From: Micromonosporaceae bacterium
GTDB lineage: Bacteria > Actinomycetota > Actinomycetes > Mycobacteriales > Micromonosporaceae
Direction of reading: 5' to 3'
DNA: 16,305 nucleotides
NCBI GenBank assembly: GCA_019690055.1
Contig: JADGGF010000039.1
Span: forward strand, 1 to 16,305
Under the pieces are notes generated by a model. It was not told the origin of the DNA. It worked only from the letters and a program-made list of their open reading frames with translations, and did not search any database. The number at the start of each line of letters is the position of its first letter. The stretch's first letter is position 1. Both the position numbers and the translations under genes were made by a program. Positions 1-7,369 of this stretch are shown here, piece after piece.

Positions 1-314
1 GGGGGTGCGGCAGGGGTGCGCCGGTGCCGGCAGACGCCCCCCTCGGCAATGCGAACCCGGGCGATGACGTACGGCACCGTCAGGTCGGGCGCGGGGGCTC
101 GGTACACCACGGTGAAGGAGTCCACGACTCCGGTGCCGGCCGCGTCGTCAAGCCGCAGCACGTCCGTCCGTCCACAGTGGATGCAAATCGACCGCGGCGG
201 GTGCTGCGCCCGCGCGCAGGCGGCGCACCGTTGCACCACCAGCCGGTGCTCGCGGGTCGCCTCCCACCAGCCGGCGGTGATCGCGTCGGGTGGGGGCACG
301 GGCAGCAGGTTCAT
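1..314 (-). CDS. DUF35 zinc-ribbon/OB-fold protein, partial (cut by window start)
   Basis: Probable accessory subunit of the thiolase-fold enzyme encoded just upstream. About 84-90 N-terminal residues are believable. They contain a rubredoxin-like zinc ribbon with cysteines at residues 30, 33, 44 and 47 (C-x2-C-x10-C-x2-C), then the start of an OB-fold (GTGVVDSFTVVYR, then VPYVIARVRIAEG). This is the DUF35 layout. In steroid side-chain degradation a DUF35 domain (at the C-terminus of ChsH2) binds the aldolase Ltp2 and is needed for its activity; transferring that role here is inference from gene order and fold. The ATG at 314 overlaps the thiolase stop as ATGA, so translation is probably coupled. 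Past residue about 88 none of the three frames looks like a DUF35 core. A six-C run at 37-42 and the low-complexity window edge make a sequencing frameshift or contig-end error plausible. The frame stays open to position 1. Confidence 0.85.
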   Translation of the reverse strand, partial: MNLLPVPPPDAITAGWWEATREHRLVVQRCAACARAQHPPRSICIHCGRTDVLRLDDAAGTGVVDSFTVVYRAPAPDLTVPYVIARVRIAEGGVCRHRRTPAAP

Positions 315-1459
315 CGGTCGACCCCCAGGATGACCGTCGCGTGCGTGGAGAGGATCCCACCGGTGCCGTGGGCCAGGGCGGTGCGGGCGCCGGCCACCTG
401 GCGCGGCCCGCACTCACCACGCAGCTGGCGGACGGCCTCCACCAGCAGCAGCACGCCGTACTGCCCCGGATGGCAGTAGGAGAGACCCCCGCCGTTGGTG
501 TTCAGCGGCTGCGGCCCGCCGGGGCGGATCCGTCCATTTTGGATGAAGTCCAGCGCCTCGCCCCGACCGCAGACGCCGAGTGCCTCGAGTGTCAGCGCCA
601 CCGTGATCGTGAATGAGTCATACACCTCGATGACGTCGATATCGTCGATGGTCAGGCCGGCCCGGGCCAGCGCGTCCGCGGCGGCCCCCGCAGCCCCGCT
701 CACGGTCAGGTCATCCACAGCTGTCATCGACGTATTGGTGGTGCGCTCGCCGTAGCCGAGCACCTCGACCGGGGTGGTGGGCAGGTCGCGGGCCCGCTCG
801 CTGGCGGTGAGCACCACCGCCCCGCCGCCGTCGGTGACCAGGCAGCAGTCCGCCACGGTCAACGGGCTGGAGACCATCGGGGAGGCGAGCACCTCCTCGA
901 CCGACAGCGGCCCGGCGCCGTACCGGAAGGCCTTCGGGTTGAGCAGCGCCCACTCCCGGGCCGCCACCGCGATCTCGGCCAACTGCTCCCGGGTGGCGCC
1001 GAACTCGTGCAGGTACCGCTGGGCCACCATGGCGTAGTACGAGATCGGGTACAGCGGCGCGTACGGCGTCTCGAACTGCGCCTCCGGCGTGTGGTCCTCG
1101 ATGACGCCGGCCAGTGAGCGGGATCGCGCTGAGCGCTGGTTCGACGCGAAGCTGACCACGACGGTGGTGGCCTGCCCGGCCCGGATCGCCTGAGCGGCCC
1201 GGGCGACGTACATCTCGTAGGCCGCGCCGCCGGCGAAGGTCGAGTCCGTCCACTGTGGCTGGATGCCCAGCCAGTCGGCCAGCTGGGTGGCCGAGAACCG
1301 GGAGATGCCGCTGGTGGCCAGCCCGTCCACGTCGCGTAGGGACAGCCCGGCGTCCGCGAGAGCGCGGGTGATCGCCTGGGTCTGCAGGCCGAGGATGGTC
1401 TGGTTGGTCACGCCGAGGTCGGACTCGGCGACCCCGACGATCGCAACGCCCACGCTCAC
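311..1459 (-). CDS. Thiolase-superfamily protein, Ltp2-like retro-aldolase type
   Basis: A 382-residue thiolase-fold protein of the SCP-x/Ltp2 group. The N-terminus (VGVAIVGVAESDL) and the NTNGGGLSYCHPG motif at residues 320-332 place it there. Both thiolase cysteines are gone: the nucleophile region reads FAGGAA (75-80), and the C-terminal Cys-Gly motif reads AHGTGG (363-368). His330 is kept, with Tyr328 beside it. Loss of both cysteines fits Ltp2-type aldolases, which use a repurposed tyrosine-containing active site to cut a beta-hydroxyacyl-CoA by retro-aldol cleavage, releasing a short acyl-CoA and a ketone or aldehyde. That reaction is inferred, not shown. The GTG start at 1459 is chosen because GGGAGG lies 7 bases upstream and it gives a GTGA overlap with the preceding hydratase. 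An upstream in-frame extension (to 1627) runs entirely inside that hydratase and was rejected. A MaoC pair before it and DUF35 after it reproduce the hydratase-aldolase arrangement of steroid side-chain clusters. Confidence 0.88.
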   Translation of the reverse strand: MSVGVAIVGVAESDLGVTNQTILGLQTQAITRALADAGLSLRDVDGLATSGISRFSATQLADWLGIQPQWTDSTFAGGAAYEMYVARAAQAIRAGQATTVVVSFASNQRSARSRSLAGVIEDHTPEAQFETPYAPLYPISYYAMVAQRYLHEFGATREQLAEIAVAAREWALLNPKAFRYGAGPLSVEEVLASPMVSSPLTVADCCLVTDGGGAVVLTASERARDLPTTPVEVLGYGERTTNTSMTAVDDLTVSGAAGAAADALARAGLTIDDIDVIEVYDSFTITVALTLEALGVCGRGEALDFIQNGRIRPGGPQPLNTNGGGLSYCHPGQYGVLLLVEAVRQLRGECGPRQVAGARTALAHGTGGILSTHATVILGVDR

Positions 1460-1920
1460 CGGGTCGCCTCCCCCGGGGCGCCCGGACCGTCGGCTCGACC
1501 GAGCAGGACGGTCGCTGAGGCCGGCGCCACGGCGATTCGGGCAGTGCCGCCGTCCTCGCCGACCACGACGACCCGCAGGTCGCAGACGATCCGGTCGGCC
1601 GCGACCTCGGTCACCGTCCCCTCGCACCGCACGGTTTCGCCGGCGAAGACGAGGTTGCGGAACGAGAAGCTGAGCCGGTGCACAAAGGACCGCGGCCCGA
1701 GCCAGTCCTGCAGCTGCTCCACCAGCAACGCCCCGAAGACCTGGCCGTCGACGATCGGCGCGGGCAGCTTCTTCTCCTTGACATACTCCGGGTCGTAGTG
1801 GAGTCGGTGCCAGTCCCAGGTGGCGCCGGCGTAGGCGACCATGTCGGTCAGCCGGATGGTGCGCTGCAGCGGGGGGACGACCTGCCCGACGTGGATGTTC
1901 GTCTCGTCTTGAATATTCAT
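1456..1920 (-). CDS. MaoC-type enoyl-CoA hydratase, catalytic subunit
   Basis: A 154-residue single hot-dog-fold MaoC protein. The hydratase motif is intact: in AGATWDWHRLHYD the predicted catalytic Asp is residue 36 and His is residue 41, matching the Asp-x4-His pair of (R)-specific enoyl-CoA hydratases. The later GQVFGALLVEQLQDWLG and FRNLVFAGETV segments fit the core helix and following strands. It starts at 1920 with an ATGA overlap on the preceding MaoC-like gene and TGGAG about 8 bases upstream. The preceding protein has lost its His, so the two probably form a heteromer in which this chain supplies the active residues, as in mycobacterial HadAB or ChsH1-ChsH2. It would add water across a 2-enoyl-CoA to give the 3-hydroxyacyl-CoA for the aldolase next door. 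The acyl group is unknown. Confidence 0.87.
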   Translation of the reverse strand: MNIQDETNIHVGQVVPPLQRTIRLTDMVAYAGATWDWHRLHYDPEYVKEKKLPAPIVDGQVFGALLVEQLQDWLGPRSFVHRLSFSFRNLVFAGETVRCEGTVTEVAADRIVCDLRVVVVGEDGGTARIAVAPASATVLLGRADGPGAPGEATR

Positions 1921-2459
1921 GACGATGACTCCAGGGCCACGAAGATGATGGTCTCCTCGTTCTCGGCGAGCAGCTGTCCGTCCTGGTTGGTGTAGTCGGC
2001 CTTCGAGGTGATGATCAGCATCGGCTGCCCCGACCGGGTGATCCGCTCGGTCACGTCCTGGATGCGCCAGGTGGCCGTGATCACGTCCTCTGGGCGGATG
2101 CGGCGGTGGAAGACGTACGTGTTGCCCCCGCGGACCTGCCGGGTACCGGGGATGTCCAGATCCCAGGTGTGGCCGGCGTACCCGTCCTCGTCCATCGGCC
2201 GGCCGGCGTACTGGTTGGTCTCGCAGACCAGCGTGAGCGGCACGGTCACGCCGGGCAGCCCGTGCGCCCGCGCGTACTCGGCATCGAAGTACAGCGGGTT
2301 GTCGTCCCCGATAGCCAGGGCGAAATAGCGACCGGCTGCCGCCCCGAACGGCTCGGGCGCCGTGTAGACCTTCGTCTTCCCCTTCAGCGCCCGGACCTCG
2401 TCGGTGAGCAGGCTGCGGCGGGCCTCGCCCGGGCTGGCCGCGCTACCGCGCTCGCTCAC
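1917..2459 (-). CDS. MaoC-like hot-dog protein (FAS1-like dehydratase type), probable non-catalytic subunit
   Basis: A 180-residue hot-dog-fold protein resembling the N-terminal (FAS1-like) half of double MaoC dehydratases. The hydratase loop reads AIGDDNPLYFD (about residues 49-59): the Asp is present, but the expected catalytic His is Tyr57. The rest (VTVPLTLVCETNQ; GGNTYVFHRRIRPEDVITATWRIQDV; LIITSKADYTNQDG) follows the family. The likely job is to pair with the MaoC subunit translated directly after it and shape a long acyl pocket, as in HadA/HadC or ChsH-type heteromers; that pairing is inferred. The GTG at 2459 is chosen because GGAGG stands 7 bases upstream and it overlaps the Rid stop as GTGA. 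A much longer in-frame extension upstream (to 2987) is Gly/Pro/Arg-rich and is a shadow of the Rid gene. Residues 1-18 are probably a flexible leader. Confidence 0.84.
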   Translation of the reverse strand: MSERGSAASPGEARRSLLTDEVRALKGKTKVYTAPEPFGAAAGRYFALAIGDDNPLYFDAEYARAHGLPGVTVPLTLVCETNQYAGRPMDEDGYAGHTWDLDIPGTRQVRGGNTYVFHRRIRPEDVITATWRIQDVTERITRSGQPMLIITSKADYTNQDGQLLAENEETIIFVALESSS

Positions 2460-3667
2460 TGGGCCGCCTCCGGGTACAGCGCGGTCGGGAACACCTCGAG
2501 CAGGAACTCCGGACGCAGCAGGGCCGCGCACATCGCCCCGGTCGAGGCGGGCCAGGGCGGGCTGAGCAGCCGTTCGCGGACCCCGGCCACCACCCGGTAC
2601 TCCGGCAGCGCCGACTCCACGCAGTACTCGGTGGTCTCCACCAGGTCCGCCGGTCCCAGTCCGGCGTACCGCAGCAGTTCCAGGATCGTGCCGTAGGTGG
2701 CCTCGGCCTGGGCCTGCAGGTCCCCCGGGTGCAGGGCCTCCTGGGTCTCCATGTCCAGCGCGGCGAAACCGGACATGAACAGCGTGCGCCCGGCCCTGAC
2801 CCCGGGCGAATAGGTCAGCGTTTCGTACCGCTTCCAGCCGGGGTTGACCAGTTCCAGCGGATGCCGGGAGGCGGTCACATCGAGGGCCACCAACTGGTCG
2901 GGGTGGTGCAGCCGGCTCATGAGGATCCCGCCGGCGCCCGGGTACACCCCGGCCCCGCCGAGCCGCTCCTTCCGGACCTGGTGGCACTTGCGGTAGACGT
3001 CACGGGTGGCCGGGGTCGAGTAGTCGTACGTGGTGACCGCGTTGTCCAACGACAGCCCGGCCTGCCGCAGGAGCTGGTCGGCCCGGTCGAGGCAGTAGGC
3101 GTACTGGCCCACGAAGTCGCCCGGGTGCACGACCTCGCCGGATTCGTCGATGGGGACGATCGTCGGCAGGTAGACGGTGCCGTCGTGCTCGGTGATCGAG
3201 GACCGCTGCCACGTGCCGGCGTCCCGGGCCTCACTGGCCACGCGCAGCTGCCGGCCCCCGCCGGCCACCGCGTGCAGCTCGACCTCCAGGAACGCGGTGC
3301 GCCGGACCAACCGCTCCACCACGACCGTGCGGATGGCCGGCTGGTGCGCGCCAAAGATCTCCTCGCGGACGGCCACCGCGTCCGCGTACTCCGGCAGACC
3401 GGAGATCGTGACGTTCTCGGTGATCCGGGTGACGTCGGCGGGTCCGAGGCCGGCGGCCTCCAGGATCGTGAGCACCTTCTGGTACGCGATCCGGGCCTGC
3501 TCGGCCATGGTGCCCTTGACCACCATCTTGCCGACGGTCTCGTCATGCGCGGCGGAGGTGTGGCCGGAGGTCCAGGCAGCGTCCCCCTCGGCCAGTCCGA
3601 GGCAGAAGGTGAAGCCCTCGTAGGGAAACCACGGGAAGGACGCGGGCTTGATGGCGTGCAGGGTCAT
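2456..3667 (-). CDS. Triple-domain Rid/YjgF-family fusion protein
   Basis: A 403-residue protein built of three YjgF/YER057c/UK114 (Rid) repeats, where the family norm is one domain of about 130 residues. Repeat 1 spans about 1-135 (AWTSGHTSAA, then AYQKVLTILEAAGLGPADVTRITENVTI, LPEYADAV). Repeat 2 spans about 155-270 (TVYLPTIVPID, YCLDRADQLLRQAGLSLDNAV). Repeat 3 spans about 280-400 (TLFMSGFAALD, TYGTILELLRYAGLGPADLVETTEYCV, LPEYRVVAGV). RidA enzymes hydrolyse reactive enamines/imines using a conserved Arg in a P-A-R motif near the domain end. Only repeat 1 has a candidate (Arg113, PAIR). Repeat 3 reads PASTGA, and repeat 2 has no Arg there. It could be a pseudo-trimer in one chain with a single active site, or a hydrolase or tautomerase on a pathway intermediate; no 2-aminoacrylate-forming gene is nearby. 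ATG at 3667 overlaps the PrpD-like stop (ATGA); GGAGG lies rather far upstream (13 bases). Confidence 0.86.
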   Translation of the reverse strand: MTLHAIKPASFPWFPYEGFTFCLGLAEGDAAWTSGHTSAAHDETVGKMVVKGTMAEQARIAYQKVLTILEAAGLGPADVTRITENVTISGLPEYADAVAVREEIFGAHQPAIRTVVVERLVRRTAFLEVELHAVAGGGRQLRVASEARDAGTWQRSSITEHDGTVYLPTIVPIDESGEVVHPGDFVGQYAYCLDRADQLLRQAGLSLDNAVTTYDYSTPATRDVYRKCHQVRKERLGGAGVYPGAGGILMSRLHHPDQLVALDVTASRHPLELVNPGWKRYETLTYSPGVRAGRTLFMSGFAALDMETQEALHPGDLQAQAEATYGTILELLRYAGLGPADLVETTEYCVESALPEYRVVAGVRERLLSPPWPASTGAMCAALLRPEFLLEVFPTALYPEAAQ

Positions 3668-5043
3668 GGCTTCGTCCGTTCCTCCGGGGTGTCGCGCAGC
3701 AGCGCGGCCACGGTGTCGAACAGGGGCGCGAGGTCGGCGTGGCGGTCGAGGTCCTGCACCGCGTCGAACAGCGGCGTGGCGTCCCGGCCGGCCAGCCCGG
3801 TCGCCTTGGCGACCAGGCCCTCGTCGGTGACGGGGTTGTCGGGTCCGCCCGCGCTGCGCGGCACCGAGCCGGTCACCTCGGTGCCGTCGCGCAGGACGAC
3901 ACGCACCCGGCCCGGGGCGTCGGCGGCCACTTGGTCGCTGGGGGCGAGCTCGACGCGGACGCGCGCGGCCAGCGCGGTGACCTCCGGCCGGCGGATGGAG
4001 TCCTCGGCGAACGTATCCACCCCGATGCGGCCGTCGCAGACCAACGCGGCCACGCTCCACGGCAGGGAGAACTTGGCGGCGTACTCGCTGGCCGGACGGG
4101 TCAGGTCCCGGCCGGGGTCACAGACCACCGCGGCCGAGTCCGGGTGCACCCAGGCCACGATCTCCGCCACGTCGTCGGGGCGGACCGAACGCCCGGCCAA
4201 CGCCGCCGCGGTCGCGTCGAGCGTGGCGTGGGACAGCTGACAGGCCGGATAGGGCTTGATCCCGATGCGGGTGGTCTCCCACCGCTCGCCCAGGTCACGC
4301 ACGATCGCGGACGGGTCGGCCGGCCCGCCCGCGAGCGCGTCGTAGACGCCGTGCGGGCCATCGAAGACAGTCTCCGGACCGGTCGCGCCGGCGGCGGCGA
4401 GCCGGGCGGCGAGGATGCCGGCGTGCGAGGCGAAGCCGGGGTGGAGCTGCTTGGTGGACGCCCCAGTGCCGAGAAAGGCCAGCAGCCCGCCGGCCTGGCT
4501 GCCGGCGATCCCCAGGGCGTGGGTGGTGCGCTCGGCGTCGAGCCCGAGCAGGCGGGCCGCGACGAGGGCGGACGAGAAGACGCCGGCCACCATCGTGGCG
4601 TGCAGGCCGCGGGCGTGGAAGCCGTGCGGCGCGGCGGCGGCGATGCGGCAGGACGCCTCATAGCCGACGATCGCCGCGTCCAGCACCGCCGCACCGGACG
4701 CTCCGGTCTGCTCCCCCACGGCCAGGGCCGCCGGCAGCACCACCGCGGTGGCGTGGATCAGCCCACCCGCGTGGGTGTCGTCGAAGTCCAGCGCGTGCAC
4801 GAGCGACCCGTTCGCGAGGGCCGCCGCGGGGGCGCCGACGCGCCGGCCGTTCGCCAGGATGGTGGCCTCCGGCGGGCCGCCCAGGTCCGCGGCCACCGGT
4901 ACGGCCGCGGGCACCGTCCCGGTGCGAACCGCGCCGATCACGTTGGCCAGCCCGTCGAAGAGGTGCCGCCGGGCGGCCCGGCGTACCTCGGTGGGGAACG
5001 AGCCGACCGTGACGCCCCAATCGGCCAACGCACGAGCGGTCAT
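3664..5043 (-). CDS. MmgE/PrpD family protein
   Basis: A 459-residue MmgE/PrpD protein of normal family length (about 450-480). Residues 83-97 hold the family signature HALDFDDTHAGGLIH, followed by VVLPAALAVGE. GSQAGGLLAFLGTGASTKQLHPGFASHAG and KPYPACQLSHATLDA further on are typical of the helical and lid domains. Known members include 2-methylcitrate dehydratase (PrpD) and cis-aconitate decarboxylase; others act on unidentified hydroxy- or unsaturated diacids. No methylcitrate synthase or methylisocitrate lyase is present in the window, so a propionate-cycle role is not supported. It more likely hydrates, dehydrates or isomerises a carboxylated intermediate of the local pathway. The ATG at 5043 overlaps the CaiB stop as ATGA and its own stop overlaps the Rid start. 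The ribosome site is only a G-run 8 bases upstream, so coupled re-initiation probably drives translation. Confidence 0.88.
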   Translation of the reverse strand: MTARALADWGVTVGSFPTEVRRAARRHLFDGLANVIGAVRTGTVPAAVPVAADLGGPPEATILANGRRVGAPAAALANGSLVHALDFDDTHAGGLIHATAVVLPAALAVGEQTGASGAAVLDAAIVGYEASCRIAAAAPHGFHARGLHATMVAGVFSSALVAARLLGLDAERTTHALGIAGSQAGGLLAFLGTGASTKQLHPGFASHAGILAARLAAAGATGPETVFDGPHGVYDALAGGPADPSAIVRDLGERWETTRIGIKPYPACQLSHATLDATAAALAGRSVRPDDVAEIVAWVHPDSAAVVCDPGRDLTRPASEYAAKFSLPWSVAALVCDGRIGVDTFAEDSIRRPEVTALAARVRVELAPSDQVAADAPGRVRVVLRDGTEVTGSVPRSAGGPDNPVTDEGLVAKATGLAGRDATPLFDAVQDLDRHADLAPLFDTVAALLRDTPEERTKP

Positions 5044-6332
5044 CGCGGGATGCCCCCCGCCTCGGACGAGCCGGGCGCCGGGGAGGCCGCGGCATCCGCC
5101 TCCGGTGCGCTGGGCTGGGCGGGCACCGGCGCCGGGGCACCGAACGCGCCCTCCCGACGCAACTGGTCGATTCGCGCGTCGTCGTAGCCGACGATGCCGC
5201 GCAGGATCTCGTCGAAGTGCTCGTTGCGCAGCGGTGCCCGGCGGTACTCTGGCGGTTGCGAACCGACGCGGACGGGCGAGGCGAGCTGCCGCACGGTGCC
5301 GAACCGGGGATGCTCGGTCTCCACGATCAGGTTGCGCGCGATCGTGTGCTCCTCCCGCAGCGCCTGGGGAACGTCGTTGATCGGTCCACAAGGGATGCTC
5401 GCGGGGTAGAGCACCGACAGCCACTCGTCGACCGTGCGCTCCCGGAAGATCGCCTCGAGCTGGGCCAGCAGCTCCTCGCGATGCTTCCCCCGGCCGGCGA
5501 AGCTGGCGTACGGCGACCCCTGCTCGGCCCACTCCGGGTGACCGACCACCTCGGCCAGCCGAACCCAGAACTTCTCCTTCGCGCAGCCCACCACCAGCCA
5601 TCCGTCCTTGGCCTGGAACACCTGGAACGGCACCAGCGACGGATGGGCCGAGTGGCGGGTGCGGGTCGGCTCGTAGCCGGCATTGAGGTGCCAGGTCGCC
5701 GGGTAGGTCAGCATCGTCAGCGCGGTGTCGTAGAGGCTGACGTCGCAGTCCATGCCCACCCCGTCCCGGCGGGCCGCGTGCAGGCCGGCCAGCAGCGCGA
5801 TCGCCGCGACATAACCGCCGGAGTAGTCGACCAGGGAGAGTCCGGACTTGGTCGGCGGCCCGTCCGGCTCGCCGGTGAGCGCCATCCAGCCGGCCAGACC
5901 CTGCAGGATGTAGTCGTAGCCGGGTTCCTTCCTGCGCGGCCCGGTCATTCCGAACCCGGTCAGCGAGCAGCAGACGATGGCCGGATTGAGGTGCTTGAGC
6001 TGGTCGTAGGTGATCCCCATCTTCTCCGGCACGTCCCCCCGCAGGTTGGAGTAGACCGCGTCGGAGACCCGCACGAGATCCTCAAACACCGCCCGCCCGG
6101 CCGGCGTCGATAGATCCAGAGATATACTCTTTTTGTTGCGGTTGAAGGTCTCGAAGAACAGGGAGTCCTCGCCCTCGGCGTAGGGCGGCACGTAACGACC
6201 GACGTCACCGCCGACGCTGGGGTCCTCGATCTTGATGATCTCCGCCCCGAGGTCCGCCAGATGCAGGCTGCCGAAGGGGCCGGCCCCGTACTGCTCCAGC
6301 GAGATGATCCGCACGTCCTGCAACGGCTTCAT
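5040..6332 (-). CDS. CaiB/BaiF (family III) CoA-transferase
   Basis: A 430-residue family III CoA-transferase. It opens with PLQDVRIISLEQYGAGPFGS and LADLGAEIIKIEDP, has NRNKKSISLDL at residues 64-74 and carries the catalytic Asp at residue 169 (LSLVDYSGG), the same number as in formyl-CoA transferase. That Asp forms the acyl-enzyme anhydride and glutamyl/aspartyl-CoA-type intermediates of this family. It would move CoA between a donor thioester and a pathway carboxylic acid in the cytosol, and is the only CoA-loading enzyme in the window. The last 35 or so residues (after REGAFGAP) are Ala/Pro-rich, probably disordered and beyond the usual family end. ATG at 6332 has AAGGAGG 7 bases upstream, the strongest site in the operon, and overlaps the LLM stop (ATGA). 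Codons for residues 67-71 are unusually AT-rich (AAA, AAG, AGT, ATA, TCT). The acyl donor and acceptor cannot be told from sequence. Confidence 0.92.
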   Translation of the reverse strand: MKPLQDVRIISLEQYGAGPFGSLHLADLGAEIIKIEDPSVGGDVGRYVPPYAEGEDSLFFETFNRNKKSISLDLSTPAGRAVFEDLVRVSDAVYSNLRGDVPEKMGITYDQLKHLNPAIVCCSLTGFGMTGPRRKEPGYDYILQGLAGWMALTGEPDGPPTKSGLSLVDYSGGYVAAIALLAGLHAARRDGVGMDCDVSLYDTALTMLTYPATWHLNAGYEPTRTRHSAHPSLVPFQVFQAKDGWLVVGCAKEKFWVRLAEVVGHPEWAEQGSPYASFAGRGKHREELLAQLEAIFRERTVDEWLSVLYPASIPCGPINDVPQALREEHTIARNLIVETEHPRFGTVRQLASPVRVGSQPPEYRRAPLRNEHFDEILRGIVGYDDARIDQLRREGAFGAPAPVPAQPSAPEADAAASPAPGSSEAGGIPR

Positions 6333-7363
6333 GCCAGGTCCTCCTTGACGTCGGCGATCATCGCGATGATCTGGTCCTGCGCGAGGCGGGTTTCCGCGGC
6401 GGACAGACCGTGGGTCGGTGGGCTCAGCTTCACCGAATCGGCCAGGCCGCGGTAGGCCATGATTCGCTCAACCACCCGATCACGGTCGCCGGTCAGGGCG
6501 AGCGCGTCGACCATCGCGTCACTGACCGAGTCGGCGAGGTGGTCGGCCCCCCGCCCGGATCGGAATACGTCGATGATCTGCTGCTGCTCCTGAGCCAGCC
6601 CGTGGAACTCGAAGAAGTCCGCGTAGGTCCGGACGCTGGCGTAGAAGCCGACGAGGCCGGCCATCCGGCGCCGGGCCACCCGGGCGTCATCGTCGATGGA
6701 GCAGCAGGCGGAGACCACCACGTCGACGTCGGCACGGGTCCGGCCGGGCACCCGGGCGATGCCCGCGGTCAGCTCCGGCAGGACGCGCTGCGCGAGGTAG
6801 GCGGGCGAGCAGAGCTCGTGGCTGATCCAGCCGTCGCCGATGGCTCCGGCCAGGCGGGTCATCTGCGGACCCATGGCGGCGAGGTAGATGGGGATGTCGG
6901 TGCGGCCGACCGCGAACGGGCGCTGGTATCCAGAAATGTGCATCGGCTCGTAGTCGCCGGCCAACGCGATCTCCGCCCCGGAGGTGCACGTCTGCCAGAA
7001 GTACCGAATGTTGCGGACCGTCTCGCGCAGGTGCGGCACCGGTTTGCCGAACCGCGCGTTGTGCCACAGCTCGTTGAGGCGCGCGACACCGGACCCGAGC
7101 CCGAGGATGAACCGCCCACCGGACATCTCGTCGATGTCCAACGCCTCCAGCGCGGTGATCATGGGGCTGCGCACGAACGCCAGCGCGATGGAGGTGCCGA
7201 TGCGGGCCCGGCTCGTGCCCTGGGCGAGGGCCGCCGCGGTGACGGTCGCGCTGCGGTGCAGTTCCGACGTCCACAGGACCTCGGCCCCGGCCTCCTCCGC
7301 GCGGCGCCCCACGTCGACGAGCTCAGCGAGCGTCTCGCCCCAGGGCTGGTAGGTGATGCGCAC
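6329..7363 (-). CDS. LLM-class flavin/F420-dependent oxidoreductase
   Basis: A 344-residue luciferase-like monooxygenase-fold protein (TIM barrel). Signatures are AEEAGAEVLWTSE near residue 24, RIGTSIALAFVRSPMITALEALDIDEMSGGRFILGLGSG (54-92), DIPIYLAAMGPQMTRLAGAIGDGWI in the middle and a C-terminal ALTGDRDRVVERI segment. Actinobacterial members often use F420 for hydride transfer, as in methylene-H4MPT reductase-like and glucose-6-phosphate dehydrogenase-like enzymes; others use FMN. Sequence alone does not settle the cofactor. In this operon it probably carries out a redox step on an acyl-CoA or alcohol/ketone intermediate, and there is no acyl-CoA dehydrogenase in the window. The start is GTG at 7363, 6 bases after the MaoC stop, with AGGAG about 10 bases upstream. 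Its stop overlaps the CaiB start (ATGA). Confidence 0.88.
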   Translation of the reverse strand: MRITYQPWGETLAELVDVGRRAEEAGAEVLWTSELHRSATVTAAALAQGTSRARIGTSIALAFVRSPMITALEALDIDEMSGGRFILGLGSGVARLNELWHNARFGKPVPHLRETVRNIRYFWQTCTSGAEIALAGDYEPMHISGYQRPFAVGRTDIPIYLAAMGPQMTRLAGAIGDGWISHELCSPAYLAQRVLPELTAGIARVPGRTRADVDVVVSACCSIDDDARVARRRMAGLVGFYASVRTYADFFEFHGLAQEQQQIIDVFRSGRGADHLADSVSDAMVDALALTGDRDRVVERIMAYRGLADSVKLSPPTHGLSAAETRLAQDQIIAMIADVKEDLA

Positions 7364-7369
7364 GGCGCC

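Noticed and set aside
2460..2987. N-terminal extension of the MaoC-like protein at 1917-2459
   Set aside because: It lies wholly within the Rid gene and is low-complexity; the GTG at 2459 has GGAGG at 7 bases and a GTGA overlap.
3664..5043. Assignment as 2-methylcitrate dehydratase of the propionate cycle
   Set aside because: No methylcitrate synthase or methylisocitrate lyase is nearby, and MmgE/PrpD members have varied roles; only the family is supported.
2729..5187. Long plus-strand open frames opposite the Rid, PrpD and CaiB genes
   Set aside because: They are antisense shadows caused by high GC: Gly/Arg/Pro/Val-rich translations with no family motifs, opposite well-supported genes.
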